Assembly: GCF_021608225.1 (NCBI RefSeq)
Contig: NZ_JAKIJS010000001.1
Location: 2,046,001 to 2,110,000, forward strand
DNA: 64,000 nt
Reading direction: 5' to 3'
Source: Pseudalkalibacillus berkeleyi
Lineage (GTDB): Bacteria > Bacillota > Bacilli > Bacillales > Fictibacillaceae
Made by a program: the position numbers and the translations under genes. Numbering within the stretch: position 1 is the stretch's first letter; each line of letters starts with the position of its first letter. Below, piece after piece: positions 55,287-63,305 of the stretch. The notes below the pieces were generated by a model that searched no databases, was not told the DNA's origin, and worked only from the letters and a program-made list of their open reading frames with translations.

Positions 55287-58200
55287 TTAGAAGCGAATCG
55301 ATTTTAAATCATTTAATGCTGTATCTGGGATTGCCGTCTCGTTCACCATACAGAAAACAGGTTTAGTAAATGTACGATTTCCATCTTCTGAAATTAATTT
55401 CGTGTTCACTTCTACAAACATGATTTCCTTATTAATATACGAACCAAACTGAACGTCGTTGGTATCCGTAATGATTTGAAGGCAGTCTTGGCGATTTTCA
55501 GATCCGAATATGACATTTCGAGCAATTCTCATTTGCTGCTCGCCTTTTCCTCCGTAAAGTCGCTGCCAATCTCCAGGTGCGTTTTGGAATTCTGCCCAAC
55601 TCGATTTTAAGTCTTCATCAGGTTTGAAATAACAGTTCATATCCCAATTTTTCCGATCGATGAAAACACCTGAATCCTGAATAATTTCAGTCGTCATACA
55701 AACAACAGATGTGCCAGGTAATAGAAGGAAATATTGGTGATATTCAAACCCTTTATATTTCTCATGATCAGTAAGTTTGACGACTACCTTAACGCCCTCC
55801 CACTTATTCCCTTTTGAATCCTCAAGTGAAGCGAACTCTGCATGCCGCTTTTCTTTTAACAAGGAGTTTGGTGTAACTTCTCTCAATGAACTATTCACTC
55901 CACCCGCCCAAGGATTCCACCAAGACTTTGGTTGCACTTTTGGGAAGGAAGAATCAAGCCATTCTCCGGAAGAGGATTTTAAAGAAAATAATCCTGGGTA
56001 AAACTCTGGTGCTACTGCAATCTCTAGCTCACCGTCACTACAAACGTACGCTTCTTTACCTTCTATCGTTTTTGTTTCATATCGGACGGTGTCGCTTTCT
56101 TTCTTCACATATAAAGCTTCTCTTGTCGTTTCAATTGAATCGATTTGAAATTTAGATTGAATGAAGCCCAGTTTCTTCAAATTTTCAGCGTTGACCTCAA
56201 AATTCTTCTTCTTCACTTCATCTTTCGTTTCAAATTGTTCTCGTTTCAATAGCTTATCACCAGACAAAATGTCAATTGAACCATTAAAGTAGGAAGCCTT
56301 ATAATCGCTCACTTGAACATCTATTAACTGCTCTGAGACAAAAGGATTATGATTGTTAATCACTAATTCTAGATGGTCAGTTATCGGTATTGATTCACTC
56401 GCTTGCTGTCTTGCAAAGCCTCTGAAGGTCTTCCAGTCTTGAAATGCACCGATTGACATGTAAATCGGTTTCGTACGAACCCATTCATTCGTTTTTAACC
56501 TACCGATTTTATTTTCAAAAAAGACGAACCAAGAATCAAAATTGATTTGCATATCCTTAGACCAACAAAGTCCTCGTGGATCACCATTCACTCTAGAGAA
56601 CATCCAATTCTCCGTTATGGATTTCCCATTCCAATATTCATGATAACTACCGATTGTATCCTTCATTTCAACAATTCGATTTTCATAAGGAATGACGGCT
56701 CTTTCAAGGGTTTGAAACACAGGAATGTTCAACCATAAATCTTCTTCCAGGTCTACTGAACCACTATTCTCAACCTCATAGTACTGTTCTACAAGACCTT
56801 CAGCAAATAATTTAGTAATGCCGTGTAGCTTCACGCCAGGGAATGATTTTGAATGGTACGTTGCTCGAAACCCGATCGTATTATTTTCTTCAATAAATTC
56901 GACATTCTCAGCTCTTAGCCTAGCAAATTCTTCAGAGAATGGTTTTCCGAGCTTCGGATATTTAAATGCTGATTCTTGTTGATCAATTTGCTCTTTTCCT
57001 GGCTCAATCCAATTATTAAATTTCCTTAACTGTAATTGATACTGACCATTGTACACATAGTAACCCTCTTCACTCTCACCAGAGAACATTGTGCCAATAC
57101 CTTTGAACGGAACGCTAATCTTTTTTGAAAAAGTCGTTTGAGTACCGTCCTCTTTCGTAGCCGTAATCGTTAATTCAGGTGAGTAAAAACCATGTTCTTT
57201 AAGGGTGTATGCCACTGGAATTGAACATCTAGACTTGGGCTGTAATTTTATATCCAATTCCTGCTGGTCACCTGTGAATAAATCACTTTCAGGTAAGGTG
57301 AAAGTAAACGTAACAGCCTCTTTATAATTGTTTTCAAGATCAAGGTAAAAAGTTCCATTACTACCTTTGTAAGTTAAGTTTTCAGGTGTATGACTAGAAA
57401 CATTAGCTGGAAATTTAGGTAATAATCCAACTTTAAACAATGCTTCCTTCCCATTAATTAGAAATGTTGTGTTAACGGATGGATGTGTTCGCCACACACT
57501 TTGTTCCTCTTCAATTGGACCAACGTGAAAAGGTGCTTCAATTACTTCTTCATTTTTCACTTCCATGAAGTCTTTTGAAAGGTCAAACTGAATATTCTTA
57601 TGATCCATACCCTTTAATGAAACGGTTAATGGTTTCCCCGTTTTATTTTTAATGTGATATCGGATTTTGTATTGTGAATCGAATACTAGTTTGAAATCCT
57701 CAATAGTAGCAGATATTTCATAATCATCCGTTTCGATTGATCTAAGTCCTCTTCCAAACCTTTCAAACTGCATTTTCAGCATTTGACCTCGATTGGTCCA
57801 TGAATACTCATAGTAGTGAAAATCGTTGTGTTTCTCGCCATCTGGTTTCACTTCAATCGGTCTCGTACTTGCTTCATACCAATTTAAATCTTTGAAGAAT
57901 TCTTGCACGGCTTCAGTATGTAAGACCGTAGGCATGAAGTTCATCAAATGGGTTGCATCATCTCTTTCTTCCCAGAAGAAACCACACTTCTTATATAAAG
58001 GAACAGCCTTTGTATTTCCAGGCCAGGTATACAAATCGAGCCGAGGCCACTTTAGTTCTATGACACGTTCCAACGCTTTAAGGACAAGCTTCTTTCCTAT
58101 CTTTTTACCATGGTAATCATCTCTTACATTAAGGAGTGGAATATAAAGTGCCCCTTCGTCCTCACGATACTCACTTAATCCACAGTAACCGACAACCTCA

Positions 58201-58388
58201 TCGCCTTCTAAAGCAAGGTACGTATGAAGATTTGTCGTGTTGGCTTCTTGTTTCAGAACTTGCTCTTCTGTTTGTACGGTATTAGATCCGCCCCACCCAT
58301 CGCGGCTCTTGTTCCACATTTTTGCTACCGCTGCGGCGTAGCTAGGATCATATTCCACTATTTTAATTTGATCTACTGCTTGACTCAT
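55287..58388 (-). CDS. GNAT acetyltransferase fused to a large beta-rich region
   Basis: A 1033-aa cytosolic protein without signal peptide or membrane helix. Residues about 8-150 are a GNAT acetyltransferase (acetyl-CoA loop RDDYHGKKIGKKLVLKA; C-terminal GNTKAVPLYKKCGFFWEER). The other 880 residues do not match a family I know. They are rich in beta-strand-like alternation and aromatic residues (SWWNPWAGG, FDSWFVFFE, YHEYWNG) and look like several beta-sandwich domains, perhaps carbohydrate-binding or mutarotase-like; that is inference. ATG 58388 follows GGGGGGATATC. The amidohydrolase gene follows 29 bp downstream. Confidence 0.85.
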   Translation of the reverse strand: MSQAVDQIKIVEYDPSYAAAVAKMWNKSRDGWGGSNTVQTEEQVLKQEANTTNLHTYLALEGDEVVGYCGLSEYREDEGALYIPLLNVRDDYHGKKIGKKLVLKALERVIELKWPRLDLYTWPGNTKAVPLYKKCGFFWEERDDATHLMNFMPTVLHTEAVQEFFKDLNWYEASTRPIEVKPDGEKHNDFHYYEYSWTNRGQMLKMQFERFGRGLRSIETDDYEISATIEDFKLVFDSQYKIRYHIKNKTGKPLTVSLKGMDHKNIQFDLSKDFMEVKNEEVIEAPFHVGPIEEEQSVWRTHPSVNTTFLINGKEALFKVGLLPKFPANVSSHTPENLTYKGSNGTFYLDLENNYKEAVTFTFTLPESDLFTGDQQELDIKLQPKSRCSIPVAYTLKEHGFYSPELTITATKEDGTQTTFSKKISVPFKGIGTMFSGESEEGYYVYNGQYQLQLRKFNNWIEPGKEQIDQQESAFKYPKLGKPFSEEFARLRAENVEFIEENNTIGFRATYHSKSFPGVKLHGITKLFAEGLVEQYYEVENSGSVDLEEDLWLNIPVFQTLERAVIPYENRIVEMKDTIGSYHEYWNGKSITENWMFSRVNGDPRGLCWSKDMQINFDSWFVFFENKIGRLKTNEWVRTKPIYMSIGAFQDWKTFRGFARQQASESIPITDHLELVINNHNPFVSEQLIDVQVSDYKASYFNGSIDILSGDKLLKREQFETKDEVKKKNFEVNAENLKKLGFIQSKFQIDSIETTREALYVKKESDTVRYETKTIEGKEAYVCSDGELEIAVAPEFYPGLFSLKSSSGEWLDSSFPKVQPKSWWNPWAGGVNSSLREVTPNSLLKEKRHAEFASLEDSKGNKWEGVKVVVKLTDHEKYKGFEYHQYFLLLPGTSVVCMTTEIIQDSGVFIDRKNWDMNCYFKPDEDLKSSWAEFQNAPGDWQRLYGGKGEQQMRIARNVIFGSENRQDCLQIITDTNDVQFGSYINKEIMFVEVNTKLISEDGNRTFTKPVFCMVNETAIPDTALNDLKSIRF

Positions 58389-58531
58389 GATATCCCCCCA
58401 AGCGCTTTGCTGTAGCTTTCAGATTTTTTAAAAGAATGAATCTTCTTCATTACTTTAACATAATTTTACAACGTTTTGACATAGAAAACTCAGCAAATTT
58501 CGCGAGATACATAGAACGATTACATGTAAAA

Positions 58532-58559
58532 AAGCATGCGGACATTTGCCCGCATGCTT
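58532..58559 (-). terminator. Terminator after acsA
   Basis: AAGCATGCGG and CCGCATGCTT form a 10-bp perfect stem with an 8-nt loop, followed on the minus strand by TTTTT. Confidence 0.9.
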
Positions 58560-58581
58560 ATCAATAAAAATCATCTTCTTA

Positions 58582-60297
58582 TTAGTCTTCCATCGTTGAA
58601 AGATCACCAGTCGGAAGATCTAGTTCCCAAGCTTTCAATACGCGACGCATAATTTTACCACTTCGGGTCTTCGGAAGTTTATCCTTGAATTCGATTTCTC
58701 GTGGCGCAGCGTGAGCCGCTAATCCTTTTTTCACGAATGTACGAATTTCTTCCTTCAGCTCATCGTTTGCTTCATACCCTGTTCGTAATGCGATGAACGC
58801 CTTAATGATCTCTCCACGAACGGGATCTGGTTTACCGATTACGCCCGCCTCTGCAATTGCTGGATGTTCAACGAGCTTGCTCTCGACTTCGAATGGTCCG
58901 ACACGCTCACCTGATGTCATGATGACGTCGTCGATTCGTCCTTGGAACCAGAAATATCCGTCTTCATCCATATAAGCTGAGTCACCTGAGATATACCAGT
59001 CTCCCTTTGTAAAGTAGGACTCGAATTTTTCTGGTCGATTCCAAATTGCGCGCATCATTGATGGCCAGCCTTTTTTGATAGCAAGATTCCCCATTCGATA
59101 CGGCGGAAGCTCATTACCTTGGTCATCAATAATCGCAGCCTCGATTCCTGGTAATGGTTTCCCCATTGATCCAGGCTTAATTTCCATTGAAGGGAAGTTA
59201 CTGATCAACTGCGCGCCTGTCTCGGTCATCCACCAGTTGTCATGAATGCGAAGACCGAACACTTTATGGCCCCAGCGAACGACTTCTGGATTCAATGGTT
59301 CACCGACACTCAGCACGTGGCGAAGGCTAGATAGGTCGAATTTCTTCACCACTTCGTCTCCTGCTCCCATCAACATACGGAATGCAGTAGGAGCGCTATA
59401 CCAGACAGAGACACCATACTTCTCGATCGTACCGTACCAATCCTCGGGACTGAAACGCCCCCCTCGGATCACATTGGATGCACCGTTCAACCAAGGCGCG
59501 AACACACCGTATGAAGTACCCGTTACCCAGCCTGGATCAGCTGTACACCAGTACACGTCATCTTCCTTCAAATCGAGCACCCATTTACCAGTTTGATAGT
59601 GCTGAATCATTGCATTATGAACATGCAAAACACCTTTCGGCTTACCCGTAGAACCGGAGGTATAGTGAAGAATCATTCCGTCTTCACGGTCCACCCACTC
59701 AATCGAAAGCTTTTTACTCGCTTTATCCATTCGTCCGTAATAATCAACGTATGTGTCATCTTCTTTTACATCATCACCCACAAGAACGACATGCTCAAGT
59801 GCTGATAGTTTAGATACTGGAACACGATCAAGTAAAGCAGGTGTCGTTACAAGCACTTTTGCTTCGCTATCCTCAAGACGATCTGTTACCGCACCTTCCA
59901 TGAATGCTTCAAATAACGGTCCGACAATCGCACCGACTTTTAAAGCTCCTAGGAATAAGAAGTATAGCTCAGGGGAGCGCGGCATGAAGATGAACACGCG
60001 GTCTCCTTTTACAACATCCAAATCTCTTAAAACATTACCAGCCTTATTTGAGAAATCTTTCATTTCATTAAACGTATATTTTTCATCTCGTTTCGGGTCT
60101 GAAAAATAAAGGGCTACCTGATTTTTCTTTGCTGACTCAGCATGGCGGTCAATTGCTTCGTACGCCATGTTTACTCGGCCAGTCGTAGACCACGTAAAGT
60201 GCTTTTCTACACTTGACCAGTCAAAATTTTTATAGGTAGTTTCATAATCTTGCAAGTTATATTCTCCATTAATAACCGGAAGCGCTTCCACTTTCAT
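58582..60297 (-). CDS. acsA: Acetyl-CoA synthetase
   Basis: Activates acetate to acetyl-CoA through acetyl-AMP, allowing growth on acetate. The 571-aa product matches B. subtilis AcsA along its length: LHYTSGSTGKPKGVLHVH (P-loop), WWMTETGAQL, YISGDSAYMDEDGYFW and the catalytic Lys548 in LPKTRSGKIMRR, the lysine that AcuA acetylates to switch the enzyme off. ATG 60297 follows GGGGAGATCCAATA. A cre-like palindrome overlaps the first codons. It is divergent from acuABC. Confidence 0.98.
   Translation of the reverse strand: MKVEALPVINGEYNLQDYETTYKNFDWSSVEKHFTWSTTGRVNMAYEAIDRHAESAKKNQVALYFSDPKRDEKYTFNEMKDFSNKAGNVLRDLDVVKGDRVFIFMPRSPELYFLFLGALKVGAIVGPLFEAFMEGAVTDRLEDSEAKVLVTTPALLDRVPVSKLSALEHVVLVGDDVKEDDTYVDYYGRMDKASKKLSIEWVDREDGMILHYTSGSTGKPKGVLHVHNAMIQHYQTGKWVLDLKEDDVYWCTADPGWVTGTSYGVFAPWLNGASNVIRGGRFSPEDWYGTIEKYGVSVWYSAPTAFRMLMGAGDEVVKKFDLSSLRHVLSVGEPLNPEVVRWGHKVFGLRIHDNWWMTETGAQLISNFPSMEIKPGSMGKPLPGIEAAIIDDQGNELPPYRMGNLAIKKGWPSMMRAIWNRPEKFESYFTKGDWYISGDSAYMDEDGYFWFQGRIDDVIMTSGERVGPFEVESKLVEHPAIAEAGVIGKPDPVRGEIIKAFIALRTGYEANDELKEEIRTFVKKGLAAHAAPREIEFKDKLPKTRSGKIMRRVLKAWELDLPTGDLSTMED
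60277..60290. promoter_or_regulatory. Cre-like site within the acsA start
   Basis: On the minus strand TGGAAGCGCTTCCG matches 12 of 14 cre positions around the palindrome GGAAGCGCTTCC. It covers codons 3-7 of acsA. B. subtilis acsA is repressed by CcpA, which supports it. Confidence 0.5.
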
Positions 60298-60332
60298 TAT
60301 TGGATCTCCCCTTTATTTAAAGATTTAAAAAC

Positions 60333-60360
60333 AGTATATCATAAATTTGATTATTCTCAA
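60333..60360 (-). promoter_or_regulatory. Sigma-A promoter of acsA
   Basis: TTGAGA (60355-60360) and TATACT (60333-60338) are 16 nt apart on the minus strand, 36 nt before the acsA start. Confidence 0.6.
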
Positions 60361-60378
60361 TTTTAAAACAGTTCATAT

Positions 60379-60530
60379 AGGACGTTCAAAAAGGAGGATA
60401 ATAGAGGCAAGAAGTTCAAGAAAGCGCAGCTTTGAGCACCGGAGCGTATGTACTCATTACGTGAGGAGCTAAATAGCAAGCTGACGTAGAAATTCGACGG
60501 CTATATTTCATCGGACTTTTTGAACATCCT
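60379..60530. repeat. MITE-like intergenic element with terminal inverted repeats
   Basis: A 152-bp non-coding element bounded by AGGACGTTCAAAAAG and CTTTTTGAACATCCT, 15-bp inverted repeats with one mismatch. The centre is GC-richer than the flanks and contains no gene. I recall similar TTCAAAAAG/CTTTTTGAA-bounded stretches near genes in other Bacillus genomes (memory, not a search). It sits between the acsA and acuA promoters. Confidence 0.65.
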
Positions 60531-60543
60531 CTATTATTATGTT

Positions 60544-60557
60544 TGAAAACGCTTACT
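60544..60557. promoter_or_regulatory. Cre site at the acuABC promoter
   Basis: TGAAAACGCTTACT fits the degenerate cre consensus at all 14 positions. It overlaps the -35 region of the acuABC promoter, whose TATAAT -10 is at 60573-60578, so CcpA repression is expected, as for B. subtilis acuABC. Confidence 0.7.
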
Positions 60558-60572
60558 ACATATGGTTTCATG

Positions 60573-60578
60573 TATAAT
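60573..60578 (+). promoter_or_regulatory. -10 box of the acuABC promoter
   Basis: A perfect TATAAT 36 nt before the acuA start. No good -35 is visible at 17 nt; the cre site occupies that region. Confidence 0.5.
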
Positions 60579-60613
60579 AAGAGTAGAGACTGACACAGGT
60601 GGTGAAACGAAGC

Positions 60614-61246
60614 TTGAAGCATACAAAGATTTATAATGCAAAAACTGTCAATACACCGAAGGGAAAATTAATACTAGAAGGACCGATTAAACCTACAACT
60701 CTTGCAAGCTATGATTTTCATGAGGACTTGACTGCGTTTCGACCTCCTGCCGAACAGCATAAGGCGTTAATTGAAATTGCAGGACTTCCTGAGGGAAGAA
60801 TCATTATTGCAAGGCACAAAAATATGATTGTCGGATATGTCACTTATGTCTACCCCGACCCTTTAGAACGCTGGTCTGAAGGAAATATGGAGAATCTGAT
60901 TGAACTCGGAGCAATTGAGATCATTCCTGAGTTCCGTAATTATAAAATTGGTAAAAATCTTCTGAAGGTGTCGATGATGGACGATGCGATGGAAGATTTC
61001 ATCGTAATTACGACTGAATATTATTGGCATTGGGACTTGAAAGGAACAGGTTTATCTGTTTGGGATTACAGAAAAGTAATGGAGAAAATGATGAGTGCTG
61101 GTGGCCTGGAATGGTTCGCAACTGACGATCCTGAAATTAGTTCACACCCGGCCAATTGTTTAATGGCTCGGATCGGTAGTCGCGTTAACCGAGATGCCAT
61201 TCAACAATTCGATCAACTCCGATTCAAAAACCGGTTTATGTATTAG
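60614..61246 (+). CDS. acuA: Acetyltransferase AcuA
   Basis: A GNAT-type protein acetyltransferase that inactivates AcsA by acetylating its catalytic lysine. The 210-aa product equals B. subtilis AcuA in length and shares long blocks, for example DLTAFRPPAEQHKALIEIAG, YPDPLERWSEGNMENLIELG and TTEYYWHWDLKG. The start is probably TTG 60614: the AGGTGGTGA ribosome site overlaps the two GTGs at 60599 and 60602 that would extend the frame. It heads acuABC. Confidence 0.95.
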   Translation: MKHTKIYNAKTVNTPKGKLILEGPIKPTTLASYDFHEDLTAFRPPAEQHKALIEIAGLPEGRIIIARHKNMIVGYVTYVYPDPLERWSEGNMENLIELGAIEIIPEFRNYKIGKNLLKVSMMDDAMEDFIVITTEYYWHWDLKGTGLSVWDYRKVMEKMMSAGGLEWFATDDPEISSHPANCLMARIGSRVNRDAIQQFDQLRFKNRFMY

Positions 61247-61257
61247 GAGGTATCTAA

Positions 61258-61887
61258 ATGAAAGTAGAAGCGGTAATGAATAAAGAAGTCATCACCATTC
61301 AACAAGATACAACAATCCAAGATGCGAAAAATCTAATGACAAGAAATAAAGTTCGTCATTTACCCGTTGTGAATCATCTCAATCAATTGATTGGGATTGT
61401 TTCTGATCGTGACTTGATTCTTGATCGATTGAAGGATAAGGAAGATCCTTCACATGCACAAGTTCATTTAGTTATGACAAAACAAGTGATAACAGCCCAT
61501 CCGCTTGATTTTATTGAAGAGCTTTTGACTGTTTTTTACGAAGAGCGAATTGGTTGTATACCGGTTGTGCATCAACGCGAAGTGATTGGTATCATTACAG
61601 AGCGGGACATGCTATACACATTAATTCAACTAACTGGCGCCCATCAACCTAGTTCACAATTTGAAGTTCATGTAGAAAATGTGACAGGTAAACTAGCAGA
61701 TGTAACTGCTGTAATCCAACATCATAACGTGAACATTACGAGTGTTCTCGTCTATCCTGGTGAAACAGATGAAACGAAAGTGCTCGTCCTAAGAGTGCAG
61801 ACGATGAATCCGCAAACAATTATTGATCATCTTAAATCAGAAGGCTACAACGTCTTATGGCCTGTTACCCCAGGAGAACAAGTATGA
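61258..61887 (+). CDS. acuB: CBS-ACT protein AcuB
   Basis: A 209-aa protein with two CBS repeats (about 4-58 and 75-130; NKVRHLPVVNHLNQLIGIVS, RIGCIPVVHQREVIGIITE) and a C-terminal ACT domain (about 137-205). The pair suggests sensing of adenine nucleotides and a small ligand; its exact part in acetate/acetoin use is not known. ATG 61258 follows AGGAGGTATCTAA. Its stop overlaps the acuC start by four bases (ATGA). Confidence 0.95.
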   Translation: MKVEAVMNKEVITIQQDTTIQDAKNLMTRNKVRHLPVVNHLNQLIGIVSDRDLILDRLKDKEDPSHAQVHLVMTKQVITAHPLDFIEELLTVFYEERIGCIPVVHQREVIGIITERDMLYTLIQLTGAHQPSSQFEVHVENVTGKLADVTAVIQHHNVNITSVLVYPGETDETKVLVLRVQTMNPQTIIDHLKSEGYNVLWPVTPGEQV

Positions 61888-63044
61888 CGAAACCGGTTTT
61901 TATCTTCTCAGATCAACTTTTAGGCTATAAATTCAGTAATAATCACCCGTTTAATCCACTCAGATTTAAACTGACCTATGAACTATTAAAGGATGCTGGC
62001 ATATTAACTGATGATCAAATCGTAAAACCAAGAAAAGCAACCGACGAGGAAATTAAGCTCGTTCATAACGATGATTATGTAAACGCTATCAAATTGGCTG
62101 GAGAAGGACTGCTTCCAAAAGCCCAAGAATCCAGCTTCGGCTTAAATACAGATGATACTCCGATTTTTAAGGATATGCATGAAGCGAGTGCATGGCTTGT
62201 CGGAGCTACACTAACGGCAGTCGAACAAGTCTTTGAGGGCAATTCGAAGAAAGCACTAAGCCTCGGCGGCGGCCTCCACCACGGATTTAGAGGGCGAGCG
62301 TCAGGTTTTTGCATTTATAATGATAGCTCGATAGCGATTGAATATATGAAGCAGAAATATAATGCCCGCGTGCTTTATATTGATACGGATGCTCACCACG
62401 GCGACGGCGTTCAATGGGCATTCTACGATGACCCAGATGTTTGTACGTTTTCCATACATGAGACCGGTCGTTACTTATTCCCGGGTACAGGGAACGTCTC
62501 GGAAAAAGGGGCAGGTAAGGGCTACGGATATTCATTCAACATACCAGTAGACGCCTTTACTGAAGACGATTCGTGGATTCCAATCTTAGAAGAATCTATT
62601 GATGAAATCGCAGCATTTTATAAACCTGATGTCATCATCAGTCAAAACGGGGTAGATGCGCACTATTGGGATCCGCTCACCCATCTATCAGTCACGATGG
62701 AGTCCTACAGAAAAATTCCTCAGATTGTGAACCGAGCAGCTGACAAGTACGCAAATGGACGTTGGATTGCAGTCGGTGGTGGTGGATATGACATCTGGCG
62801 TGTTGTTCCTAGAGCATGGTCAATGATCTGGGCAGAAATGACAGGTAAAGATTTGAAAGGACCTCTTCCAGAAGAGTGGCGATCGAAGTGGCAGGAAAAA
62901 GCCCCTGTTGATTTGCCAGAATTTTGGGATGATGTAGCCGATTTATATGCACCTATCCCAAGGAAACAAGAGATTTGTGATAAAAATGACTTAATGCTTC
63001 AAAGAGCACTTCAACACATTCGAAACGAGCAGAAATCTATGTAA
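61884..63044 (+). CDS. acuC: Protein deacetylase AcuC
   Basis: A class I histone-deacetylase-family enzyme that reactivates AcsA by removing the acetyl group from its lysine. The 386-aa protein has the zinc/charge-relay motifs LSLGGGLHHGFRGRASGFC, DTDAHHGDGVQWAFYDD and SQNGVDAHYWDPLTHLS, then VGGGGYD. ATG 61884 follows CAGGAGAACAAGT and overlaps the acuB stop as ATGA, showing coupling. In B. subtilis motPS and ccpA follow; here an unrelated MFS gene does. Confidence 0.96.
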   Translation: MTKPVFIFSDQLLGYKFSNNHPFNPLRFKLTYELLKDAGILTDDQIVKPRKATDEEIKLVHNDDYVNAIKLAGEGLLPKAQESSFGLNTDDTPIFKDMHEASAWLVGATLTAVEQVFEGNSKKALSLGGGLHHGFRGRASGFCIYNDSSIAIEYMKQKYNARVLYIDTDAHHGDGVQWAFYDDPDVCTFSIHETGRYLFPGTGNVSEKGAGKGYGYSFNIPVDAFTEDDSWIPILEESIDEIAAFYKPDVIISQNGVDAHYWDPLTHLSVTMESYRKIPQIVNRAADKYANGRWIAVGGGGYDIWRVVPRAWSMIWAEMTGKDLKGPLPEEWRSKWQEKAPVDLPEFWDDVADLYAPIPRKQEICDKNDLMLQRALQHIRNEQKSM

Positions 63045-63051
63045 TGATTAG

Positions 63052-63080
63052 GGACTGATCCCACTGGGATCGGTCCTTTT
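63052..63080 (+). terminator. Terminator after acuC
   Basis: GGACTGATCCC and GGGATCGGTCC form an 11-bp stem with one G-U pair and a 3-nt loop, followed by TTTT. Confidence 0.88.
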
Positions 63081-63119
63081 CAATTGAAGATCTCACAACT
63101 GTAACATCTTACTACACTG

Positions 63120-63148
63120 TTGAACTTTCAAAGAACTCGTGTCATAAT
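63120..63148 (+). promoter_or_regulatory. Promoter of the MFS leader transcript
   Basis: TTGAAC (63120-63125) and CATAAT (63143-63148) are 17 nt apart. Transcription would begin near 63155 and give a leader of about 150 nt before the MFS gene. Confidence 0.6.
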
Positions 63149-63183
63149 AACTAACAAATTCAAAGAGGAAAGGATATCCAAAT

Positions 63184-63222
63184 ATGGTGCATACTACACA
63201 TATCAATCCATTTGAACATTAA
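63184..63222 (+). CDS. Putative 12-aa leader peptide
   Basis: ATG GTG opens a short frame coding MVHTTHINPFEH and ending in TAA. AGAGGAAAGGAT lies 9 or more bases upstream as a ribosome site. It stands between the promoter and a hairpin that covers the MFS gene's ribosome site, the usual layout of a regulatory leader peptide. The product itself probably has no other function. The call rests on position and ribosome site only. Confidence 0.55.
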   Translation: MVHTTHINPFEH

Positions 63223-63243
63223 CGCTATAGCAGAATCCGAGGA

Positions 63244-63297
63244 CCTCCAACGTGGATGAACAAACATGATTTGTAAGAATCCACACATAAACGGAGG
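63244..63297 (+). promoter_or_regulatory. Hairpin sequestering the MFS ribosome site
   Basis: Nested pairs are CCTCC (63244-63248) with GGAGG (63293-63297), GTGGAT (63252-63257) with ATCCAC (63279-63284), and ACAAA (63260-63264) with TTTGT (63270-63274). The GGAGG is the ribosome site of the MFS gene, so the fold would hide it. AATCCA also occurs inside the leader peptide (63205-63210) and could compete for GTGGAT. Confidence 0.6.
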
Positions 63298-63305
63298 AAA
63301 TCACT

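Noticed and set aside
58398-58412. GCAAAGCGCTTGG upstream of the acetyltransferase fusion as a cre site
   Set aside because: It contains AGCGCT but fails the consensus at several outer and inner positions.
60359-60373. CodY-box-like AATTTTAAAACAGTT upstream of acsA
   Set aside because: 11 of 15 positions match. CodY does repress acsA in B. subtilis, but the match is too weak to annotate.
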